From contig JAQXHT010000042.1 in the NCBI GenBank assembly GCA_029007415.1, positions 1-10,715 of the forward strand: DNA of 10,715 nt, in the 5' to 3' direction. The stretch comes from a bacterium. Lineage in GTDB: Bacteria; Bacillota_I; Bacilli_A; RF39; UBA660. Positions 1 to 5,832 of the stretch are shown piece by piece (position 1 is the first letter of the stretch; the number at the start of each line of letters is the position of its first letter). The translations under genes and the position numbers were made by a program. Under the pieces are notes generated by a model that was not told the DNA's origin, did no database searches, and saw only the letters and a program-made list of their open reading frames with translations.

Positions 1-4
1 TGCT

Positions 5-10
5 TATAAT
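5..10 (+). promoter_or_regulatory. Probable -10 element of the trpS T-box transcript
   Basis: A perfect TATAAT hexamer lies at the window edge, about 7 bases before the first structured base of the T-box leader. The -35 element would be upstream of the window and cannot be seen. The position fits a transcript starting near base 17. Confidence 0.45.
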
Positions 11-16
11 TAAAAC

Positions 17-250
17 ATAAATCAGTGATTCAGAGTAGTAGGTATAACTAAATTTTAAAGAGAGTAATTGGTGGTGGGAAATTACAAATTTACTATACTA
101 AATGGACTGATGAGAGACTACCGAAATAATAGTAGGCTAGTACGGAGTTGTTCCTTCGTTAACAAAGAAACGTATATAGTAAAGTATACGCTATTATAAG
201 GTGGCACAATAAGTAGTTAAATCTTATCCTTTAATAGGATAGGATTTTTT
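17..250 (+). promoter_or_regulatory. Trp-specific T-box riboswitch (trpS leader)
   Basis: This is a tRNA-sensing leader that lets transcription continue into trpS when uncharged tRNA-Trp accumulates. The base of Stem I is formed by TCAGT (22-26) with ACTGA (106-110). An AGTA-type loop-E segment lies at about 34-40, and a distal stem pairs GTAATT (64-69) with AATTAC around GGTGGTGG. The specifier codon TGG, for tryptophan, is at 103-105 and is followed by the usual purine. A Stem II/pseudoknot region (about 116-135) and a Stem III hairpin CGTATA/TATACG (171-176/185-190) follow. The T-box core at about 198-210 is diverged (AAGGTGGCACAA against the usual AGGGTGGNACCGCG), but it keeps TGGC (202-205), which can pair with the GCCA end of tRNA-Trp. 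ATAAG (196-200) can pair with CTTAT (223-227) as antiterminator, in competition with the terminator stem. The specifier and the downstream gene agree. Confidence 0.92.
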
Positions 251-255
251 ATTTT
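221..255 (+). terminator. T-box intrinsic terminator upstream of trpS
   Basis: A 10-bp stem (221-230 with 236-245, one G-U pair) has a 5-base loop and is followed by a T-rich run. Its 5' arm contains the CTTAT used by the alternative antiterminator, so the two structures exclude each other. It lies 18 bases before the trpS start codon. Confidence 0.9.
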
Positions 256-272
256 GAAAAGAGGTAAGAAAG

Positions 273-1367
273 ATGGAAAAGAAAAAAATAGTATTAACTG
301 GTGAAAGACCAACTGGTCCTTTACATATTGGTCATTATGTAGGGTCTTTAAAAAGTAGAGTAAAACTACAAAATGAAGGTGATTATGATGAGATGTATTT
401 GTTTGCAGCTGATGCGCAAGCTTTAACAGATAATTTTGATAATCCAAAGAAAGTAAGAGATAATATCTTTGAAGTAGCTTTAGATAACTTAGCTTGTGGT
501 ATTGACCCAGAAAAAGTAAATTACTTTATTCAGTCAGAAGTACCAGAACTTACAGAGTTAACATTTTACTATATGAACTTAGTAACCGTAGCAAGACTTC
601 ATAGAAACCCAACTGTTAAAGAAGAAATTAAACTAAGAGGATTTGAAGAGAGTATTCCTGCTGGGTTCTTCACTTATCCAGTAAGTCAAACTGCTGATAT
701 AACCGCTTTTAAAGCAACAGTTATCCCTGTTGGTGATGACCAACTACCAATGATTGAACAAGCAAGAGAAATTGTTAGAAAATTTAATTCTATTTATGGA
801 GAGACACTAGTAGAACCAGTAGCAATGCTTCCTTCTAATGAAAATGAAAAAAGATTAGTTGGAACTGATGGTAATGCTAAGATGAGTAAATCAATCGGTA
901 ACTGTATTTATTTAAAAGATAGTGCAGAAGAAATAAAAAGAAAAGTTTTTGCTATGTATACAGACCCTAATCATATAAGAGTAGAAGATAAAGGTCAAGT
1001 TGAAGGAAATGTTGTCTTCACTTATCTTGATACTTTCTGTAAAGAAGATTCTTTTGAAAAGTATTTACCAGAATATAAAAACTTAGACGAGTTGAAAGAT
1101 CATTATAGACGTGGTGGTTTAGGTGATATGAAGATTAAAAGATTTTTAAATGATATCTTGCAAGAAGAGTTAAAACCAATTAGAGAAAGACGTGAAGAAT
1201 TAGCTAAAAACCCAGAATATGTTTATAATGTCTTAAAAGAAGGGACTAAGAAAGCTAGAGCAAAAGCAAAAGAAACGCTAGAAGAAGTTAAAAGAGCAAT
1301 GCAGATAAATTATTTTGAAGATGATGCACTTTTAAAAGAAGTAGAGGAAAAATATTCTCTAAAATAG
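273..1367 (+). CDS. trpS: Tryptophan--tRNA ligase (TrpRS)
   Basis: A class I aminoacyl-tRNA synthetase that charges tRNA-Trp with tryptophan using ATP in the cytosol. The N-terminal signature TGERPTGPLHIGHYVGSL carries the HIGH motif at residues 18-21, and the second ATP-binding motif KMSKS is at 203-207 within DGNAKMSKSIGN. The GERPTGPLHIGH type of N-terminus resembles the Streptococcus/Clostridium form rather than the shorter Bacillus SGIQPSG form. At 364 residues it is somewhat longer than the usual 330-340, mainly through a charged helical C-terminus. The ATG is preceded by AGAGG at 260-264. The upstream Trp T-box independently supports the assignment. No convincing terminator follows; a promoter for the next unit begins 2 bases after the stop codon. 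Confidence 0.97.
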   Translation: MEKKKIVLTGERPTGPLHIGHYVGSLKSRVKLQNEGDYDEMYLFAADAQALTDNFDNPKKVRDNIFEVALDNLACGIDPEKVNYFIQSEVPELTELTFYYMNLVTVARLHRNPTVKEEIKLRGFEESIPAGFFTYPVSQTADITAFKATVIPVGDDQLPMIEQAREIVRKFNSIYGETLVEPVAMLPSNENEKRLVGTDGNAKMSKSIGNCIYLKDSAEEIKRKVFAMYTDPNHIRVEDKGQVEGNVVFTYLDTFCKEDSFEKYLPEYKNLDELKDHYRRGGLGDMKIKRFLNDILQEELKPIRERREELAKNPEYVYNVLKEGTKKARAKAKETLEEVKRAMQINYFEDDALLKEVEEKYSLK

Positions 1368-1368
1368 A

Positions 1369-1397
1369 TTGACATTGAAAAAACTTAGTAATATATT
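1369..1397 (+). promoter_or_regulatory. Sigma-A promoter of the rel leader transcript
   Basis: TTGACA (1369-1374), 17 bases, then TATATT (1392-1397): a perfect -35 and a 5-of-6 -10 at ideal spacing. It starts directly after the trpS stop codon, so rel has its own transcript, with a leader of about 180 bases. Confidence 0.8.
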
Positions 1398-1424
1398 AGT
1401 ATCAATACAAATTTAGGAGTAGGT

Positions 1425-1529
1425 ATGGAAAAGAACTTAATGGTAGCAAAAATTGATACATTACTAAATCTTGATAAACTAATATCTGGAAATCTTTTCT
1501 TCTGCCTAAGTCCTGAGAAAAAAGTTTAG
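1425..1529 (+). CDS. Possible 34-aa leader peptide or small protein upstream of rel
   Basis: An ATG ORF of 34 codons, product starting MEKNLMVAKIDTLLNLDK and ending SPEKKV. A ribosome binding site (AGGAG at about 1415-1419, inside TTAGGAGTAGGT) lies just upstream, and the ORF is about 21 bases downstream of the inferred transcription start. It matches no family I recognise. Its TAG stop touches the first base of the terminator stem that precedes rel, so a ribosome finishing this ORF would cover the 5' arm of that stem. This suggests translation-coupled attenuation, which is an inference. It could also be a free-standing small protein or a chance ORF. Confidence 0.4.
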   Translation: MEKNLMVAKIDTLLNLDKLISGNLFFCLSPEKKV

Positions 1530-1570
1530 AAAACGTCATTAAAGGGAAACCTTGATGATGTTTTCTTTTT
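1529..1570 (+). terminator. Intrinsic terminator or attenuator in the rel leader
   Basis: A long stem of 16 pairs with one bulged A (1529-1545 with 1550-1565) is closed by a GAAA tetraloop (1546-1549) and followed by TTTTT directly abutting AGGAGGG. The rel Shine-Dalgarno begins at 1571, immediately after the T-run, so transcripts from the promoter at 1369 must read through this structure to express rel. Confidence 0.8.
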
Positions 1571-1584
1571 AGGAGGGAATTATT

Positions 1585-3021
1585 ATGAATATTACGATTG
1601 ATGATTTACTAAATGTAGTGAAGACTTATAATACTGAAGAAGTAGAGAGTGTTAGAAAAGCTTATTTATTTGCAGAGTATCTACATCGAGGGCAGACAAG
1701 ACAAAGTGGTGAGCCCTATATTACCCATCCTTTAAATGTTGCGTATATCTTAGCAGAAATGCATGCTGATAGGGATACTTTGTGTGCAGGACTTCTTCAC
1801 GATACTTTAGAAGATACCAAAGTTACGAAAGAAGAAATAGAAGAAAACTTTAATGAAGATGTTGCTAAACTAGTTAATGGTGTTACTAAGATTAGTAAGC
1901 TTAACTTTTCTTCTAAACAAGCCCAAAATCTTGCTAATACTAGGAAGATAATAACTGGTATTACAGAAGATGTTAGAATAATCATTATCAAACTAGCAGA
2001 TCGACTTCATAATATGCGAACACTCGGTTTCAAATCGGAATTTAAACAGAAAGAAAATGCTATGGAGACGATGGATCTTTTTGTTCCACTTGCTTACTGT
2101 ATTGGAGCTTATCGCTTAAAATCAGAGCTAGAAGACTTATCTTTGCAATACCTTTATCCTGATAAATATAAAAAACTAAGTGAAATAAAGTTAAAAGTAG
2201 AAGAAGATAGTACTGGTTGTTTAGAAGAAATGTTAGTAACTATCAATAAAATACTAAGTGACAAAGAAATACCGCACGAGATAAAAGTTAGAACGAAAAA
2301 TATTTATGGGATATATAAAAGATTAGAGCAAGGTCATCATGTAGATGATATTCATGACTTATTATCTCTTAAAGTAATGGTTGATAATATTGCTAATTGT
2401 TACTATACTTTAGGTTTAGTACATTCTAAGTATCATCCTATTAATAATAAATTTAAAGATTATATTTCTACCCCTAAAACAAATATGTATCAATCATTAC
2501 ATACAACTGTTTTTGGTCTTGATGATAGGTTAGTTCAAACACAGATAAGAACTTTTGATATGGATAAAATTGCCTCTTTTGGACTTACAGCTTATTGGGA
2601 TATTAATAAGGGAAATGCTAGAGATAAGATGCAGAAAGATTTAAAAGAAAAGTATCAATTCTTTAATTCACTTTTAGAAATAAATAAAGCTTTTAGTGAT
2701 AATCAAGACTTTGTAAAACAGGTAAAAGAAGAACTGTTTTCTGATAAAATCTATGTTTACACGACAAAAGGAGAAACGATAGAGTTACCAAAAGATTCAT
2801 CCGTTGTCGATTTTGCATACCGTATACATACCAGTTTAGGTAATTCAATGACAGGAGCTTTAGTAAATAATGAAATGGTAGATTTTGACTTTATTTTACA
2901 TAGTAAAGATAGGGTGAAGATATTAAATGATACTTTAGGAAAAGGACCTAGTGAAGAATGGCTTTCATATGTAAAAACCACTAAAGCAAAAAGAAAAATA
3001 AAAGAATATAGAAATAGGTGA
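1585..3021 (+). CDS. rel: Shortened RelA/SpoT-family (p)ppGpp enzyme, hydrolase intact, synthetase doubtful
   Basis: A stringent-response enzyme of the RSH family, which makes and/or degrades (p)ppGpp. The N-terminal HD hydrolase domain is intact: R35 in HRGQTRQSGEPY, H48 in YITHP, H72-D73 and E76-D77 in HDTLEDT, and D139 in KLADRLHNMRTL. The synthetase domain (about 205-345) keeps R236 and K238 (RTKNIYGIYK), D258 (DLLSLKV), and Y302 and H306 (PKTNMYQSLHTTV). However, the catalytic, metal-binding Glu of the family's V-E-I-Q-I-R-T motif is Gln here (Q318, codon CAA at 2536-2538). The following MHxxAExGxAAHW segment is degraded to MDKIASFGLTAYW. A TGS domain follows (about 387-449). The protein ends at 478 residues, just after GPSEEWLSYVKTTKAK, where full-length Rel (about 730) continues into helical, zinc-finger and ACT regions. 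A strong AGGAGGG (1571-1577) supports the ATG. The inferred role is mainly (p)ppGpp hydrolysis. Confidence 0.93.
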   Translation: MNITIDDLLNVVKTYNTEEVESVRKAYLFAEYLHRGQTRQSGEPYITHPLNVAYILAEMHADRDTLCAGLLHDTLEDTKVTKEEIEENFNEDVAKLVNGVTKISKLNFSSKQAQNLANTRKIITGITEDVRIIIIKLADRLHNMRTLGFKSEFKQKENAMETMDLFVPLAYCIGAYRLKSELEDLSLQYLYPDKYKKLSEIKLKVEEDSTGCLEEMLVTINKILSDKEIPHEIKVRTKNIYGIYKRLEQGHHVDDIHDLLSLKVMVDNIANCYYTLGLVHSKYHPINNKFKDYISTPKTNMYQSLHTTVFGLDDRLVQTQIRTFDMDKIASFGLTAYWDINKGNARDKMQKDLKEKYQFFNSLLEINKAFSDNQDFVKQVKEELFSDKIYVYTTKGETIELPKDSSVVDFAYRIHTSLGNSMTGALVNNEMVDFDFILHSKDRVKILNDTLGKGPSEEWLSYVKTTKAKRKIKEYRNR

Positions 3022-3044
3022 TTAATGATTAACATTTAATTTTG

Positions 3045-3573
3045 ATTGGACTACCTAATATTAAAGCAACAGCTACCGATGAAGAAGTTTATTTTTATAA
3101 CTTATCATTTGTTTCAACTCAATATGCATAGAATTTATCAATCATCTTTTTCTCAGACAATGGATTTTAAAAATACAATTTTTAGTTTAGAAAGAGCTTT
3201 TATTGTAACTAAGCCAAAATTTTATATGGAAAGACATAATTGTTTTTAATTTAAGAGATAATAGCTGATTAAAGTAAGTGAATTTTTAAAAAAGAATCAG
3301 AAACTAGCTGAACACTTCAAAGATTATTCAAATTATCATCTTTTGGATGCATAACTTACACTGATAAATTATGACTTTGAACAACTACTTAATTACTTTA
3401 GCAAAATAGCTCCTACCTTGCCATTGTTTAAATAAAAAACAAATGAGAAATATTGCTAGGAAAAAGTATTTAAAGCAAGAAATAGCAAAATTAAACTCAT
3501 ACTTAACTACTTCCAAGACCTTTAAGAAGATGTAAAACTCTTGCTATTAAAATGTTTCTTTGCTATAATTTAA
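3045..3573 (+). pseudogene. Probable decayed coding region of unknown origin
   Basis: About 550 bases after rel hold no intact gene. One frame (starting 3046) reads protein-like for about 175 codons but is broken by stops at 3247, 3259, 3262, 3352, 3433, 3457 and 3523. All seven are TAA or TAG, and the intervening text is protein-like, for example KVSEFLKKNQKLAEHFKDY and FEQLLNYFSKIAPTLPLF. At the 5' end the neighbouring frame (3045-3110) also reads sensibly (IGLPNIKATATDEEVYFY), which suggests a frameshift. The pattern fits an old gene eroded by CAR-to-TAR and indel mutations. I cannot name the parent family; a transposase remnant is one possibility. Plain AT-rich spacer remains possible. 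Confidence 0.3.
3541..3569 (+). promoter_or_regulatory. Strong sigma-A promoter of the structured RNA
   Basis: TTGCTA (3541-3546), 17 bases, then a perfect TATAAT (3564-3569). It is followed 6 bases later by G3576, the first base of a long closing helix. The good fit between promoter and RNA 5' end supports a discrete non-coding transcript. Confidence 0.75.
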
Positions 3574-3575
3574 TT

Positions 3576-3766
3576 GTCTAGAGATGTTCGAGATGCTTAA
3601 TAGTATAAAACCGACTAAAGAGACGATAAGGGAGTGCTGATGAGTGTTCATCTGTGTTGAATACCTTTTCATTGACTAGGGATCCTAGAAGCTGGACTAT
3701 GCACACCCACCTATATATAAGTATAGGTTTTATCGTTCTAAGCTATCGCTTCTTTGGACTTTTTTT
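3576..3766 (+). ncRNA. ssrS: Structured small RNA, candidate 6S RNA
   Basis: A transcript of about 190 nt is bounded by a strong promoter and a closing helix ending in seven T's (3760-3766). The closing helix pairs 3576-3584 with 3751-3759 (9 bp), CGA 3589-3591 with TCG 3746-3748, GCTTA 3595-3599 with TAAGC 3739-3743, and ATAAAACC 3605-3612 with GGTTTTAT 3726-3733 (8 bp). Inside is a mostly unpaired bubble (3613-3629 opposite 3709-3725). Its 3' side can fold into a small hairpin (CCTATA/TATAGG, 3710-3715/3722-3727). An apical stem GGGAGTG/CACACCC (3630-3636/3702-3708) follows, with small hairpins at 3639-3652 and 3676-3688. Closing stem, central bubble with a 3'-side hairpin, apical stem and length all match 6S RNA, the RNA polymerase-binding regulator. 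I see no SRP, RNase P or tmRNA signatures. The family call rests on architecture only. It could instead be an unknown leader of the spoVID-like gene. Confidence 0.5.
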
Positions 3767-3771
3767 GTTTT

Positions 3772-3798
3772 CATATTTTTTCTTACTTAGAATAGACT
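3772..3798 (+). promoter_or_regulatory. Weak candidate sigma-E-type promoter for spoVID-ysxE
   Basis: CATATT (3772-3777) and, 13 bases on, AATAGACT (3791-3798) resemble the sigma-E -35 and -10 elements. spoVID belongs to the mother-cell sigma-E regulon in Bacillus subtilis. The predicted start would fall right at the ribosome binding site, giving an unusually short leader, so this is tentative. Confidence 0.22.
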
Positions 3799-3816
3799 TA
3801 ACTAGAGGAGGAAAAT

Positions 3817-4617
3817 ATGAAACAGATTATTTCATTTGAAAAAGAAATTGCTTTTAAGACAATGATAGGGGAAGTAACTAGTATTTCACTTGAACATACA
3901 CTAGCATTTCAAGGACCAAGTACGATTAGTGGTGATATGATTGTTAGTGGTACTTATAAAATGACAGAAGCTTCTACTTTAGAAGAAGACTTTCAATATG
4001 CTATTCCAGTAGATATAATGTTAACGAAAGATTTAGAAGAAGATAATAGATCAATTTCTATTCATAATTTTACTTATGATATTAGAAATGAAGATACCCT
4101 TCACTTATATATTGATGTTTTAGTTAAAGGAAGAGAAGTTATTGAATTAGAAGAAGAAACAGAAGAAGAAATACCTGTACTAGAACGAAATGAAGAGATT
4201 GCTCCTAAACTAGAAGAAATAGTAGAAGAAGAGTCTGATGATAATAAAGAAATTTTATCAGAGAGTGAAGTAGAAGAAAGTCAGAAAGTAATTGATAATA
4301 TTATGAACCCTTTCCCAAAACAAGAGGAAATACCAACTCCCGTTATGCAAGAAGAGGTAAAAGAAGAGAAAGAAGAAGTTAAAGAACCACAAGATACAAA
4401 AGTGATGAATTCTATTTTTTCTGCTTTTGCTAATACGGAAGAAACTTATACTACTTACTCTGTTTATTTATTAAGAGAAACAGATAGTATTGAAAGTATC
4501 ATTGAAACTTATGGAATATCAAGAGAAGAATTATCATATTATAATGATTTAGAAAACTTAACAGTAGGTAGTAAAATAATTATTCCAACGACTAAAAAAG
4601 ATGTCAGTACCAATTAA
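3817..4617 (+). CDS. spoVID: SpoVID-like spore coat morphogenetic protein with C-terminal LysM
   Basis: A spore-coat assembly protein; SpoVID drives encasement of the forespore by coat proteins together with SpoIVA. The N-terminal part (about 1-110) is a beta-rich domain starting MKQIISFEKEIAFKTMIGEV, resembling the SpoVID N-terminus. It is followed by a very acidic, low-complexity linker (about 112-200, many Glu runs) and a LysM-like repeat at about 214-258 (YSVYLLRETDSIESI to VGSKIIIP). At 266 residues it is much shorter than the roughly 575-residue B. subtilis protein, mostly through a shorter linker. There is no signal peptide, as expected for a mother-cell cytosolic protein. AGGAGG (3806-3811) lies 5 bases before the ATG. 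The following ysxE-like gene overlaps it by 17 bases, matching the B. subtilis spoVID-ysxE order, which strengthens the call. Confidence 0.75.
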   Translation: MKQIISFEKEIAFKTMIGEVTSISLEHTLAFQGPSTISGDMIVSGTYKMTEASTLEEDFQYAIPVDIMLTKDLEEDNRSISIHNFTYDIRNEDTLHLYIDVLVKGREVIELEEETEEEIPVLERNEEIAPKLEEIVEEESDDNKEILSESEVEESQKVIDNIMNPFPKQEEIPTPVMQEEVKEEKEEVKEPQDTKVMNSIFSAFANTEETYTTYSVYLLRETDSIESIIETYGISREELSYYNDLENLTVGSKIIIPTTKKDVSTN

Positions 4618-5467
4618 ATATACTTTAGTTGATAATAATAAGATAATAACTTATCCTGATAAAACAATCTTTATTAAACCTCGAACTAGTTATAATATTG
4701 AAGAAGTCTATAAATATCTTGATGACCATGCTGTTAATAATTACTTAAAGCCGGTAGAAGTAACTGATAAAGAATTAATATTTCCTTATTTTGAAAAAAC
4801 TAGTTTAACTGATGATGAAATTAGTAAAAGACTGGTTTTAAATCTTACTATCTGGCAGAATAAAACAACTACTTATCAGAAACTTAATTTAGATGAAGTT
4901 AAAAATTTCTATGAAAGTACAAAAAAAGAGATAAATTACTTATTCTCTTATTATCGTGATATCATCTTACAATTAGAAACAAAAGTATACTATTTACCGA
5001 CAGAATATTTATTTTTAAGAAATAGTAGTATCATTAATAGACAGTTAAGAGTAGCAGCTGATTTATTAGAAGAGTGGTATGAAACAGTTAAGAATAAGGA
5101 AAGAGAACGGTTAGTTTACTGTCATGGAAAGTGTGAATTAGCACATTTTCTGCCGATAGATGATGGTTATTTCATAAGTTTAGAACAAGCACATTTAGGA
5201 AGAGTAAGTGATGATATTGAAAACTTATTTAGAAAGAATTTTTCATCAATTGATTTAGTAACTACTTATAATTTATATCAGCGAAAGTATCCTTATACTT
5301 TAGATGAAAAGTTATTCTTTTTTGTAAAACTAGCTATTCCTCCTAAAATAGATATTTATCCTTGTAATTTAGAAACTAATAAAAGACTTTTAGAGTTTTA
5401 TGAGCAATTAATCGATTTTAATAAATTCATTTTAGAGGAGCAAGAGCAGGAGAAAAAGAGTAAGTAA
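4601..5467 (+). CDS. ysxE: YsxE/CotS-family spore coat pseudokinase
   Basis: A spore-coat-associated protein with an aminoglycoside-phosphotransferase-like fold, predicted to be inactive. The kinase catalytic loop HGDxxxxN is recognisable as HGKCELAHF (175-183), but Asp is K177 and Asn is H182. The metal-binding Asp that normally follows in the I-D-F/W-E segment is S193 (FISLEQAHLG). The tail SDDIENLFRK corresponds to the usual D-L-A-xLLR helix. Loss of three key residues is typical of the CotS/YsxE coat proteins. The ATG lies inside the 3' end of the spoVID-like gene in another frame and has only a weak Shine-Dalgarno, so translational coupling is likely. Length is 288 residues. Its 3' end overlaps the convergent small gene on the minus strand. 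Assignment rests on the degenerate motif plus synteny. Confidence 0.7.
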   Translation: MSVPIKYTLVDNNKIITYPDKTIFIKPRTSYNIEEVYKYLDDHAVNNYLKPVEVTDKELIFPYFEKTSLTDDEISKRLVLNLTIWQNKTTTYQKLNLDEVKNFYESTKKEINYLFSYYRDIILQLETKVYYLPTEYLFLRNSSIINRQLRVAADLLEEWYETVKNKERERLVYCHGKCELAHFLPIDDGYFISLEQAHLGRVSDDIENLFRKNFSSIDLVTTYNLYQRKYPYTLDEKLFFFVKLAIPPKIDIYPCNLETNKRLLEFYEQLIDFNKFILEEQEQEKKSK

Positions 5468-5650
5468 CAGTTCTGCTAGTAAAAGAATAGCATGCAGTCT
5501 TGTAACTAAAAAGACTAAGAGTAGTGCTTGATAAAAGATAATAATAATAAAACATATTAATGCTCCTAGATAAAGAAGACTATTTCTTCTTTTTTGTTTG
5601 CAACAATTACATCTACAAAAGAAATTATGTTTATTTCCATTGAACTTCAT
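5432..5650 (-). CDS. Small Cys-rich single-pass or hairpin membrane protein
   Basis: An unrecognised 72-residue protein. The ATG at 5650 is preceded by AGAGGTGG five bases upstream; a GTG at 5659 would overlap that ribosome binding site, so ATG is preferred. The N-terminus is short and basic with a dense cysteine motif (FFCRCNCCKQKRR, Cys at about 11, 13, 15 and 16). It is followed by one hydrophobic segment (about 25-45) and a second very Leu-rich stretch to the end (about 53-72). The C-terminal third is the antisense of the charged tail of the ysxE-like gene, so its composition is partly dictated by that gene. The Cys cluster next to a membrane segment could bind metal or a redox partner. 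It could be a chance ORF, though the ribosome binding site argues for translation. Confidence 0.45.
   Translation of the reverse strand: MKFNGNKHNFFCRCNCCKQKRRNSLLYLGALICFIIIIFYQALLLVFLVTRLHAILLLAELLLTLFLLLLLL
5572..5595 (+). terminator. Possible terminator of the spoVID-ysxE unit
   Basis: A perfect 8-bp but AU-rich stem (AAAGAAGA 5572-5579 with TCTTCTTT 5585-5592) with a 5-base loop runs into T's. It lies about 105 bases after the ysxE-like stop and inside the minus-strand small gene, so it may be coincidental. Confidence 0.35.
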
Positions 5651-5705
5651 AAAGACCACCTCTATTATAGTTTATGTCTTTTAAAAGAAAAGTTATTAAG
5701 AATAG

Positions 5706-5720
5706 TAATGTATTACATTA
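5706..5720. promoter_or_regulatory. 15-bp perfect palindrome, possible operator
   Basis: TAATGTA-T-TACATTA is a perfect odd-length palindrome in the gene-free stretch between the minus-strand small gene (starts 5650) and the ATPase gene (starts 5883). Its size fits a dimeric repressor site. AT-richness makes chance palindromes more likely. Confidence 0.35.
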
Positions 5721-5780
5721 AAAAATATAAATAAAATATATGGTGTGAAGTTATTAAAAATATTTTATTAAGTAAATTCA

Positions 5781-5832
5781 ACTGTACAAAATAATTATAT
5801 TTCTAAATTTTGTACAGTATAGAGTACAAAAT
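5781..5832. promoter_or_regulatory. Inverted repeat plus third half-site upstream of the ATPase gene
   Basis: ACTGTACAAAAT (5781-5792) and ATTTTGTACAGT (5807-5818) form a perfect 12-bp inverted repeat separated by 14 bases. A third half-site GTACAAAAT (5824-5832) runs up to the -35 hexamer, exactly 40 bases from the first copy in the same orientation, about four helical turns. There is no T-run after the repeat, so it is not a terminator. The layout fits an operator array for a regulator controlling the promoter at 5832-5860. Confidence 0.6.

Noticed and set aside
107..127. CTGATGAG followed by CGAAA, resembling a hammerhead ribozyme core
   Set aside because: There is no room for a proper stem II between the two motifs, and the segment is explained by the T-box Stem I base and Stem II region.
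1797..3035. Minus-strand ORFs of 64 and 92 codons inside rel
   Set aside because: They are antisense shadows of the Rel reading frame, hydrophobic only because of complementary codons.
3637..3662. Second CTGATGAG, possible hammerhead ribozyme
   Set aside because: No CGAAA partner follows; the segment forms a small GATGA/TCATC hairpin inside the candidate small RNA.
3670..3710. CTAGGGATCC followed by CTGGAC, faint resemblance to a guanidine-I (ykkC) riboswitch
   Set aside because: The conserved CCGAGAG and ACACGG...CCCGGGAGA elements are absent.
3654..3839. 61-codon ORF overlapping the small RNA
   Set aside because: It lies inside the structured RNA and its terminator, lacks a ribosome binding site, and runs into the spoVID-like start.
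5664..5669. TATAAT on the minus strand before the small membrane protein gene
   Set aside because: Transcription would start inside the ribosome binding site and no good -35 is present; it is part of a TAATAGAGGTG context also seen before the spoVD-like gene.
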